Part shown: positions 47,733-56,986 of the stretch, piece after piece | Numbering within the stretch: the first letter of the stretch is position 1 | Layout of the letters: every line of letters begins with the position of its first letter | From: Rhyzopertha dominica | Lineage: Eukaryota; Arthropoda; Insecta; Coleoptera; Bostrichidae | Assembly: GCA_025024175.1 (NCBI GenBank) | Contig: QCXZ01000003.1 | Coordinates: 42,246,257-42,310,256 of the forward strand | Length of the DNA stretch: 64,000 nt | Direction: 5' to 3' | The notes under the pieces: generated by a model | What the model was told of the DNA's origin: nothing | The model's input: only the letters and a program-made list of their open reading frames with translations | Databases searched by the model: none | Made by a program: the position numbers and the translations under genes

Positions 47733-48760
47733 GGNAGAGGTTAATGTGAGTGAAAAAATTGAAGACAATGCCATCTGTCAGAAACAAACTGACGTGATGA
47801 TACAGCTAGCTAATTGCCTTAATGGGAACTACTTCCCAAAGGAAGTAACTTCTAGTACCTAGTTGTTAAGTAAATGTGATGTGCTAAATTTTTTAAAAGA
47901 CGATATTAGTTTAGGAGGAAACAAGTAGTTGTTACTGACCTCAAAAAGCCAGTTTCTTCATGACCTATGCAACAAGTTCTTCTTGGCAGATTCGGTCTTT
48001 GGAATCAATTGTGGTAAAATTTGCAATTTCACCACTAATTGTGAGAATTTTAATTTTACATCAGATTATTGCATTTTTGACATTTTTTTCTTCGTNATAC
48101 AGTAGGTACCAACCTATAAAGTCACCACTACATTTCAGAATGAAATCTATTTAATTGTAAGGCAATCCAAGATTCAGAGATGTGTAAGAAAAAATGCCTA
48201 ATTGATAATTTTAATGCTTTTATACCTTGGTAGATATATTATTCAACATTTTTTTTTGTAAGATGCAGTATGTAATAATTAAAAATTCAATTAATTAATA
48301 AGTTTTCTTTCTATAAAGCGTGTCTGGCTGGTGAATTATTAAGTCACACACGTTTACTAGACTCCGGTACTTTTCATACAAAATATCAGATACAGCTTAT
48401 CTTTATATCTTCGATGATTAAAAATACTAGAATTTATGTTCTGCTTGCAACTAGAACAAACTGTTTTATTTTTAGCTTCAGAAAAAAAATCAGAAATTGT
48501 GATAGGAATATAGAAGTGTTAAGCTATTTTAAAACTTGCACTTTAATAATATTCAGTCTGCAGTTCCCTTTTTAGTATATTTACAGTTGAAATACTTGAA
48601 ATAGTACTGACACTTTGTAGAAAAGTGTAACTGATACGTACTGGTAGATTATTCTATTTGGGACCCCGGCCGTGAAAGCCTCATTCACTATATGTAACTG
48701 ATTCAACTGCAGTGCTTTACGTGATTCTTATTATTTGTTTTGTCTTGTTCGTGCTTACAG

Positions 48761-48883
48761 TCCCTGTGGTTGGAGGATGGTGTTAGCAATTACGATGCCT
48801 TGATGATGGCTAGGTGCTCGGTGTGCTCAGCGCAAGGACATCTGTGTCCTCCTCATGTGCTGCCACGCAGCTCATTTTCTCAC
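48761..48883 (+). CDS. Candidate alternative cassette exon of the SLC4 gene
   Basis: A GC-richer island preceded by a good acceptor (CGTGCTTACAG) and followed by GTAAAT. It is 123 bp (41 codons) and open in phase 0, the exact phase in which the flanking exons end (43922) and begin (49579). It would therefore insert or skip without changing frame. The predicted insert starts SLWLEDGVSNYDALMMARCS, contains four Cys, and would fall between RHRH and NLHDTEK, a linker known to vary between SLC4 isoforms. I recognise no homologue. A chance ORF in a GC-rich patch is the main alternative. Confidence 0.35.
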
Positions 48884-49578
48884 GTAAATTGATTTGTTTA
48901 TGTGTCTTCATTTCGTTTTTTTTTTGCTGGCTGTGATATATTGTCACGAACCTGTAGAACGCTTTTTGTTCGCTGCATCACATTAAATGTTCTAGTGTGA
49001 CCAATAACTGTTGAATCACTTGCCCTGTGTGCTTGATTTCTAATGCTTTTTGTTTCTATACGTATACAGTCCAAAACTTTATGGTTCTTGAAAAAAGCCT
49101 TTCAATTTGCAGATGTATCGTTGTTGGAAACTGTGTATTTCACGTAACTAGGTCGTAATACAATTATTTATTTGTGTGTTTATTCATTAATTTGAATAGC
49201 AAAAAAAAACTCATTCAGTGCTTTTATCAACGAATAGTCATTGGAGCGTATCTGATTGGGTGGGACAGACATTGAGCCTGTATACGTATATAACAGATTG
49301 ATTTTTATGCTTTAATGACAGTTCCCTGTGTCCTTTAATTTGAGCCGCAGTTCATAAAGTACACGGTTCTCGAATAGCTACATAGATAGATCCAAGGCTT
49401 TGTCACAGGTTAGTTCACAATACTTTAAAGTGACGAGAATTTGCACATTTTGGAGCAAATCACTAATACATATATGAACTAGCCTGACCTGTTTTTACTC
49501 ATTATTTTGACTAACATTTTTTTTGTTTTATAGAAATGTTTATTTGGTAAACGAAGCTAATTATTTTGTTTTTTATAG

Positions 49579-50663
49579 AATCTACATGACACGGAAAAGC
49601 GAAAAATCAGCTTCTCAATGGAGTCCTCCAAGAATGGTGGCCATACAGATTCTGCTGGACGTCTTGTCTCTCCAGACAACCATACAATTGATATTAAGGA
49701 AGAGACATACTCAGCAAGTACAGAAGACGTCCGAAGAGGTCATAACGACACCATTCTGAAACGAATACCAGTGGGAGCGCAGGGCTCCAGCATTTTAGTT
49801 GGTGAAGTTGACTTTCTAGAACAACCTGCTACCGCTTTTATCCGCTTAGCAGAAGGAGTCATCATACCATCACTGATTGAAGTTAACATTCCCTGTTCGG
49901 TTCATTTTCATCCTTCTCGGTCCGACGCAAAACAACGTTGATTATCATGAGATTGGTCGATCTATCTCAACACTGATGGCTAATCAGCAATTCCACAACA
50001 TTGCATACAAGGCCGATAATAGAAAAGCATTGCTTTCGGCCATCAATGAATTTTTGGATGATAGTATAGTATTACCACCTGGCGACTGGGAACGACAGGC
50101 ACTTCTGCCTATTGAGGAAATTAAGGCAAAAAGTGAGGCCATCAGAAAGCGGAAAGAAAGTGCTATGAAAAAGGCAGAGGAAGCAGGTGTCACGAAAGCA
50201 TTATTGGCAGCTGAGGGAGGGGATGAGAAAAAGCCACCTTTTCCAAATCCATTGGAGAGATCGAAAAAACCTTGGGGAGGACTCATTAATGATTTGAAGC
50301 GTCGTTATCCTCATTTCAAAAGTGACATTTTGGATGGCTTAAATGCCCAATGTGCAGCTGCTGCACTTTTTATGTATTTCGCAGCGTTATCTGGAGCTAT
50401 AGCATTTGGAGGGTTAACGGGTGACAAAACGGATAATTATATGGGCATTTCCGAGACACTGGTGTGCACTTCTGTGGCCGGAGTTATTTTTGCTATATTA
50501 TCAGGCCAACCAATTATAATCATTGGATCTACGGGACCACTTTTACTCTTTGACGAAAGTTTGTACCATTTTTGTTTGGCAAATGGGATAGAATTTATGA
50601 CTGCCAGAGTATACATTGGACTTTGGCTGGCTGTTATAGGACTTCTAGTGGCTTGTGTAGAAG
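49579..50663 (+). CDS. Ndae1: SLC4/Ndae1-like exon e: end of cytosolic domain and TM1-3, one apparent frameshift
   Basis: The acceptor is TTTTTTATAG, and the donor is GTATGT after GTA-GAA-G. It opens in phase 0 (NLHDTEKRKISFS), then ILKRIPVGAQGSSILVGEVD and EQPATAFIRLAEGV complete the first half. At the CCC run 49891-49893 the frame changes by one base, after which PVRFIFILLGPTQNNVDYHE and IGRSISTLMANQQFHNIAYK continue. The exon then encodes the linker LPPGDWERQALLPIEEIKAK, the pre-membrane signature GGLINDLKRRYP (the family usually has Phe before it; here Trp), TM1 (AALFMYFAALSGAIAFGG), TM2 (SVAGVIFAILSGQPIIIIG) and TM3 (VYIGLWLAVIGLLVACVE). The shift is probably a homopolymer error. Confidence 0.88.
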
Positions 50664-51239
50664 GTATGTGCAGTATTTATAGCAAATTTATTTTACAGTA
50701 TTTAGATCCAAAATACCAATGAAGTTCATTATTATCATTTCTAAATCAGCTGAACATATTAAATATATTAAGTTAAGCAGGTTGGGCTAACAGATAACTA
50801 AATTAAACTTTTAAGATTTTTTTAATAAAAAATAAAACGGATAGCTAGTTTATAATATTTGGCATAAATAGCATGAACAACTTTTGCAACATTCAGCATG
50901 AATAAAGGCTCGAAGAATGTCTGTTTTTGTATATTTGTCCCATACTAATGGTTAAAAGTAAAACTCAAAATATATCAATGTATATATTATGTAAGAGCAA
51001 ATTTTTTTATTGTAAATTTAAATTAGTAGAAAACTGACATAAATAGATGCTCAGTCCAGTGGAAAATTTGAAGTTTAGTGTCACATTTAACCCACTTTAT
51101 GTTAAAAAGAAAAGGACTTGACATTAAATTTTTATCTTTTTTTGTAATGGTATAATGCTACCTAAACTTTTTATAAACTACATTACTTTTTTTTTAATGC
51201 AATTAATAATTATTAATCATTGCTTCTCTCTCATTCCAG

Positions 51240-51637
51240 GTAGTGTATTTGTTTCGTTCTTCTCTCGCTTTATCGAAGAAATCTTTTCCGCACTGATTGT
51301 ACTTCTCTACATCATTGAAAGTGTTGAGAAGGTTGTCAGGGTCTATTATAGACATCCGATTCTGTCAGACTACTGTGGAAATACTAATGACTCTGTCACA
51401 GAAAATAATGTGACTGATACAATGCTGATGGATGCTCCTGCAGATACAAACTATACTAGCAATTTCACGAGCTTGACGTTATCTGCACCATTTGTTTCTA
51501 AGCTACCCACTCACGATGCCATTGGACCCATAAATCAGCCAAACACCGCATTCTTTTGTACCTTGTTGACACTGGGTACTTTTGCGATTGCATACTACCT
51601 GAGGCTGTTCCGGAATAGCCAGTTTTTGGGACGCAGT
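51240..51637 (+). CDS. Ndae1: SLC4/Ndae1-like exon f: TM4, large extracellular loop, TM5
   Basis: The acceptor is CTCATTCCAG and the donor is GTAAGT after CGC-AGT. The first two bases complete a Gly codon (VEGSVFVSFFSRFIEEIFSA). TM4 is IFSALIVLLYIIESV. The following KVVRVYYRHP aligns with the stilbene (DIDS)-reactive K-x-x-K site of vertebrate bicarbonate cotransporters, with Arg at the last position. The extracellular loop holds four N-glycosylation sequons (NDS, NVT, NYT, NFT) and a Cys. TM5 is FFCTLLTLGTFAIAYYLRLF. The exon ends FRNSQFLGRS at a codon boundary. The frame is intact. Confidence 0.92.
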
Positions 51638-53484
51638 GTAAGTAGAACTTAATATTATTATATAATTCATTTGCAAGCATATAGAGGGTCCAAACTTAAG
51701 CTTCTATTAGATGTATCGTGAAGCTGAAGATTTGTACACTAACATTCGAAGGTAGAGGGAGTTGAACGAAAATTTTACCCAAGATGGCAAACTTCCGGTT
51801 ACCCTGGAAATTGAAGCTATCTTGATTATTTTAAATAGAACGNGCTGCATATTATTACACTTTTAGATAATGTATTAAATTTAAAGATTACTTTATTAGG
51901 AACATTATGGGTCTAAGATGAACCGTTTAGAAATAATTCACATTTTTCTGAAAATTTTGATGTTTGTAGTGTTTTCTAAGAAACTATTTAGATCTAAAAG
52001 CACAAAGGCTATGATTATAGTTTTTGTCAGCATGTAGGGCATTAATGTTTGTACTTTATTAGACATATGTTAAAATTCTCAAAAGCTGCAAAGTTGTCTT
52101 ATAAGCTTTTAAAAATAGCAATCTTCAAATGTCAATAAATTCATTTTTTTAAATGGAAGGTATGATTATTAGATTACTGATAGATGCAAAATTAAATTTC
52201 CTCTCTTTTCATGTTAACACTTTAATTTACCATGTTTTTAAATTGGACTAAAAAGTACAGCCCCGTACAGATTCTCCAGAAAATTTATGATTGTGAATTT
52301 TTTAATAGCTATGAAAATACTTGTAAGTTTAAAAAAAAAGTTGGACGCAATATTCATACTCACAAAAGTTGAATAGGCATGAAAGGGTTCGTCATACATT
52401 CGCAACTTAACACCACAGTACATTATAGAAGCTACACACAAAGGTTTCCTAACAAGTGTTTAGAAGTTAATGGTCATGTATTTAAACACTTTTTAAATTA
52501 TTTTTTCTCCATTATTTCTTGGCTGGGTTTTTGTTTATTTTGCTATTCTTATTCATTGTTAGTGTTGTCTTCCTATATTTGTTTTTATTTCCTCTGTGAA
52601 ACAAATAAATACCTAGGTATCAGTGGATTACAAAAATATTCAATCTGTAATTTTCTCTCTTATTAAAGAAATTATTTCTGCTTGGTAGCCTTTCTAAGTA
52701 AATGTTTTTGCTAGTGTCAGAATATTTTGTTTTAAAAGTAAGCTTCAAATGTTTTAATAAAAAAAACATGATCAAGATTTTTTTTTGTGGGTTAAGTGAA
52801 ACATCAAAAGAAAGGAAATTTAATTATGCGACTATCAGTGATATAATAAAATTAGACCTTTCTATTTAAAAAAATTGGCAATTAAAGTGTGTTATATTGA
52901 AAAGCTTATAAAACAACTTTGCAGCTTTAGAAAATGCTAAGCTGTGGGTACAAACACTTATGCCCAATATGCTGATAAAAACTTCTCAGAATTTCCAAAA
53001 GGAAAGGAAGTAATAAACCTGAGGCAGCTACTAATCCGATAAGTAACAAAATTACCTCGAATAAGTGTGCATTTATCCTTCCCGGAATTCTTCTGATATC
53101 ATTTCATTAAATAGAGATTTTGTTCTTATAATAGAAAACTTTTTACTTACCTTTAATATGGGATATTCACAGTTCCGAATTTCGTTAAATAGATTTCGTT
53201 GTCTGAAGATTCATTATTTAGAGGTCCGACTGTATATGGTTTTCTCCAATACCTTTATTTAAAAGATTTTTTGAAATTTTTGATATTAACTGAATTACAG
53301 TCCAACTCTGGGAGGGTCACTTCTCCATGCCAAACTAACCCAATATAAGCTCATTTTGTTACAAGTTTATTTGTACTTATTAGTGTTAGTATTAAGTGAA
53401 GCTGTTTTCATTTCATTAGCAAATGTTTCATAACAAAAACTAGAACGAATGTGCAAAAGTAACATTTTAAAATTTTCTTTGCAG
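51638..53484 (+). other. 1.8-kb intron with an inverted-repeat element
   Basis: Between GTAAGT and TTCTTTGCAG. Sequence at 52021-52228 recurs inverted at about 52790-52981. A diverged repeat shared with 57120-57180 (AAGATGGC..ACTTCC.GTT) lies near 51772. No coding sequence was seen. Confidence 0.7.
52021..52981. mobile_element. Foldback/TIR-type element remnant in intron
   Basis: The left arm (52021-52228) and right arm (about 52790-52981) are diverged inverted copies. Shared blocks include AAAGCTGCAAAGTTGT, TTATAAGCTTTT, TTTTTTTAAAT-GAA-GGT and AATTAAATTTCCT. The roughly 560-nt interior has no transposase frame. The outer ends are not sharply defined, so this may be a decayed MITE-like insertion. 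Confidence 0.55.
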
Positions 53485-53741
53485 GCTAGAAGAGCTCTTG
53501 GTGATTTTGGTGTACCGATTGCAATAGTTATAATGGTAACTGTCGATTACTTCACTCCACAAACATATACAGACAAACTAAATGTACCAGTAGGGCTATC
53601 CCCATCACGACCTGAGGATCGTGGTTGGCTTATCCCACCAGGGGGCACTGCACAGCCAATTCAGACGTGGGTCGTCTTTGCATCTGTCGTTCCTGCCATG
53701 TTGATATACATTCTGCTGTTCATGGAAACTCACATTTGCGA
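53485..53741 (+). CDS. Ndae1: SLC4/Ndae1-like exon g: TM6-TM7
   Basis: The acceptor is TTCTTTGCAG and the donor is GTAAGT. It enters in phase 0 and leaves two bases of a Glu codon. It encodes ARRALGDFGVPIAIVIMVTV (TM6), then DYFTPQTYTDKLNVPVGLSP and GWLIPPGG, then TWVVFASVVPAMLIYILLFM (TM7) and ETHICE. The RALGDFGVPI and P-A-M-L-I-Y-I-L-L-F-M-E-T blocks are strongly diagnostic of SLC4. The frame is intact, and the join GRS-ARRALGDFG matches the family exactly in spacing. Confidence 0.93.
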
Positions 53742-56502
53742 GTAAGTATGAAATTATGTGTACTGTTTTCAAGCCAAAAACTATTGCAATTTAAAAGTAT
53801 GTTTCTATTGTAAAAAGTAGTACCTGATCGATGTAATTCATGAGAATATAAATATAATATTTGGTTAGTGCAGATTCGATATGAGATACGATTTGTTTGA
53901 ATAGTACATGCTCATCAATTCATGTTAATTGAACTCCCAAAAAAATTTAGTTTTTCAAATTTTATTTATTCAGGTATTTTAATCTCTAAGTCCTACGCTT
54001 ACCTACAAATCTGTTTTCGACATGGTGTCTTGTTACCTAGCAACAGGCATGTGAAAATTTCGCTAAGGTTGCAACATCTTATAATTTGAGGGCCTCTACT
54101 CCATTTAAAACAAAAACAAAAAATCTTCAATGATGATCCTTATAGAAAATTTAATGACCTTTTTGATGATGAACTCAAATTTGAAATAAGTTTCTTTGTT
54201 ACAAAAAACAAAAATTAATATTTAATATTATTGTTTCACAAACTTGGACCATTAAAAAAAAATTGAAAACCACTCAAAAAATGAGTTAAACTGTGCAGAT
54301 TATACATACGAAATTGTATAATGGGCCTCATACTTGATTAGGAGATAGAGGACTTGAAGTAGAACAGTGTCATGTTGTAACGGACTTATCATTTGATTAA
54401 TCTGTTGTGTACACTTATAAACAATCATAAAACACTGTGTGAGGAATTTAAATTAAAACTTATTTTGGTGATGTAAAGAACTGTCACATATAGAATCAAT
54501 CAAACAGATAAAACTTGTCAATGAAAACATTTTTGTTTGCTAATTAATAAAACAAGAACAACATTTAATATTATTGAATTTGTGGTACCATTCTTACTAA
54601 GTTTTAAAAATGATTTGTACTATTGTGATATTATTGTTACGTTTACAGCCAAAACCAATACTTTTAGTTTATCCATGGCGAAAATGAATTAGGTGTGCCA
54701 AGAAACTGATGCATTTTGTGGATCTAGTGTGCATGATGTCACCTTGGGCACAAAAAGGAAAACTGTCGTTTGTCTTGTTATTAATTTAGGTTTATGTGTG
54801 GCTTGGAATCGCATTTCTATTCACTGGTAGTGACTATCATCATTTGTACTGAATATTCAAACAGCAAAAAGCAGTCTTTAAATGTAGCCATACTTTTAGT
54901 GAACATTTACAATAATAGTATAACTGTCACAGTAAGTAAGCACTGATCAATAGATACATTAGAGGTATTTGCTTTGGCTGTAAACATTGCAAAAATTTTA
55001 TCACAATCCCATGTGATTCTAAACAGTAGGTATGTAATAATACATAATCATTTTTGAAACTTAATAAGAATGCTACTACAAATTAAATATTATGTGTTGT
55101 TGCTCTTGTTTTATTAATTAGCGAACAAAAATGTTTTTATTGGCTACTTTATGAAACTTTCAGGAAATTCTGTAGGATGTATTTTAATTTCATAGACTAC
55201 ACCCCAAATATTATTTAAATTTCTCTCGCAGTGTTTTAAGATCATTTGTGAGCTTACGTAACCAATTAATCAAATGATAAATCCGCCATTCCATTCCAAA
55301 TCCTCTAGTCAAAATCTAATATATGAGGTCCATTATAAAATTTCGTATGGATAATCTGCACATTTTAATTAATTTTTGAGTGGTTTCCAATTTTTTTTTA
55401 AATTGAGTAGAGGCCTTCAAATTACAAGCGAAACTGTCACATGCCTGTTGCTAGGTAACAAAACACATCGAGAAATGATTTCGTGGCTTACACAGGTGTA
55501 AAATACCTGAACAAAAACNAATCTGAAAACTAATTTTTTGGGTGTTCACTTCATATGAAATGTCCCATGATCAAATGTAGGCAACTTTGCATTGTGGAAG
55601 TCACAAAGCTGCTATGTGCCAAATTTTGACAGTGATATGAGCCATGCTGGTTGTCCTTGTAAAAGTGGTATGTGCCATTTCATTTTTTGCCTGTCTTTTT
55701 CACTGCAAGATGACACTTTGGTATTTACCAAGTAAAATGCTGTAGAATTTATGATACCCTATCTGCAAGACCAACAGCATTAGCAATTTTATAGAAATTA
55801 TCAAATAAGTTTTGTGTCAATTTCTCAGGAAGTACTGTACTGTTCTGTTTAATAAAATTTGGCTATGACTATTTCGTTGGGTTTGATCAAGATTTTATTG
55901 AATAACTCAAAATAGGATTTCAACACTCAATCCTTTGTAAATATCGCACTTCAATCATAGGCAGACCTGCATATTGTTGCATACAACCATAAATACATTT
56001 TTTTCTGGAATGTTTTATGTATTCCTTTTTATGTTGGATCACTTCTTTGATATATTATTATTTTTTAAATTGCATCACACAGAAACCGAAAACTGCATTA
56101 CAATTACATTACATGTTACATTGGGACTAATAATGTTGTGGACACTTTTACAAAAACTGGATTGGCAAGGAATAAGCAACAGTCAATAATCATTAAAGGT
56201 TTTTTAATATATAAATTTGTGTTTAAAGATAGTAAAAAAAATGGTAAAAATCTTGAGAAAACATTATTACATTTGAATTTAATAAAACCTAACAAAGATG
56301 AAATGGAAATGATAATTAAAATTGGAGATGTTTACTGTTTTGGACAAGACAGTTTACTAAATTGATTTAAATCACTCAATATGTTGAAGCTTGAGTTTAA
56401 AATTACTCAAAAAAGTTTTGATCATTCATAGAGCTCAAATTTATTTACATAACATTTTATCCAGTGTATTTGCTGCAAGATTATATGATCATTTTTTTAC
56501 AG
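53742..56502 (+). other. 2.8-kb intron with a 1.6-kb inverted-repeat element
   Basis: Between GTAAGT and TTTTTTACAG. Most of its first two thirds is the inverted-repeat element at 53930-55548. The remainder (55550-56500) holds short ORFs only. Confidence 0.75.
53930..55548. mobile_element. Inverted-repeat (foldback) element, arms ~600-740 bp
   Basis: Sequence from TGAACTCCCAAAAAA (53930) to about 54673 recurs inverted from about 54951 to TTTTTTGGGTGTTCA (ending 55548). Long shared blocks are GTTACCTAGCAACAGGCATG, GAGGCCTCTACT-like, AAAACCACTCAAAAA, GTGCAGATTAT-CATACGAA, TTATCATTTGATTAAT, AAAACACTG and GTTTACAGCC. The arms are diverged with indels, and a spacer of about 277 nt shows no transposase. 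It is consistent with an old long-TIR MITE. The outer ends could not be matched to a target duplication. Confidence 0.75.
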
Positions 56503-56724
56503 ATTGATCATGGGAAAACCTGAACGTAAGATGAAGAAAGGTGGTGGTTTCCACCTGGACATTGTAATAATATGTTGCATCAACATCATCTGCGGCTTCT
56601 TCGGTCTTCCATGGATATGTGCTGCAACTGTCCGATCCATAGCTCACGTTAATTCTTTAACAGTAATGTCCAGGACCCATGCACCTGGTGACAAGCCACA
56701 CCTAATTGAAGTGAAGGAGCAAAG
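56503..56724 (+). CDS. Ndae1: SLC4/Ndae1-like exon h: TM8 region
   Basis: The acceptor is TTTTTTACAG and the donor is GTTTGT. Its first base completes Glu (ELIMGKPERKMKKGGGFHLD). It encodes IVIICCINIICGFFGLPWIC (TM8), AATVRSIAHVNSLTVMSRTH and LIEVKEQR. The K-K-G-x-G-F-H-L-D, G-L-P-W-x-x-A-A-T-V-R-S and E-V-K-E-Q-R blocks are among the best-conserved parts of SLC4 and carry the transport-site region of the membrane domain. It leaves two bases of an Arg codon. The frame is intact. Confidence 0.94.
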
Positions 56725-56784
56725 GTTTGTCGCTGTATATGATTGAATGAGCTTAACGATAGTAACACTTTTTTGTGCTTGCAG
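56725..56784 (+). other. 60-bp intron
   Basis: GTTTGT to TTGCAG, only 60 bp, in a gene whose other introns are 266 bp to 16.6 kb. In-frame translation through it hits a stop (TGA at 56744), so it must be removed. Confidence 0.9.
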
Positions 56785-56986
56785 AATTTCCGCACTCGTG
56801 GTATCCATTTTAGTGGGTCTGTCAGTGTTGATGTCACCACTGCTGAGGTTAATTCCTATGGCAGTACTTTTTGGCATATTTTTGTATATGGGAGTTGCAT
56901 CTATTGACGGTATTCAGTTCTTCGACAGGATAAAAATAATGCTCATGCCAGTTAAGCACCACCCTCAGGCACCATATGTCAGGCGG
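56785..56986 (+). CDS. Ndae1: SLC4/Ndae1-like exon i: TM9-TM10 region
   Basis: The acceptor is GTGCTTGCAG and the donor is GTGAGT. The first base completes Arg ([20 protein letters not shown]). It encodes [20 protein letters not shown], then [20 protein letters not shown] and PQAPYVRR, ending at a codon boundary. This matches the S-x-L-x-x-x-x-L-x-G-L-S and [15 protein letters not shown] stretches of SLC4. The remaining membrane spans and cytosolic tail must lie beyond the window, since no later exon was found to 64000. Confidence 0.94.

Larger units (their letters stand above)
43923..49578 (+). other. 5.7-kb intron of the SLC4 gene
   Basis: AT-rich. It contains a 14-bp-arm hairpin (47696-47732) and an open 123-bp cassette-exon candidate (48761-48883). 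A modestly GC-richer stretch at 45050-45270 has no frame I recognise. Nothing else was identified. Confidence 0.65.
12046..56986 (+). other. Ndae1: SLC4 Na+-driven bicarbonate/anion exchanger gene, nine visible exons (partial at both ends)
   Basis: Nine exons share one strand, have consensus splice borders and join in matching codon phase (0, 1, 2, 0, 0, 1, 0, 2, 2 entering, 0 leaving). The product is an SLC4 protein: a cytosolic N-terminal domain followed by a membrane domain. Introns between the visible exons are 13797, 16635, 266, 5656, 576, 1847, 2761 and 60 bp. The Ndae1 assignment rests on the GPTQNNVDYHEIGRSISTLM block, the long linker LPPGDWERQALLPIEEIKAK and the basic/His-rich N-terminal insert. 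These fit the Na+-coupled branch better than the AE-type branch. Exons before 12046 and after 56986 are outside the window. Confidence 0.82.

Noticed and set aside
56138..56365. 75-codon + strand ORF just before exon h
   Set aside because: Lys/Asn/Ile-rich and without homology. It ends well before the acceptor at 56502 and is not in a phase that could join exons g and h.
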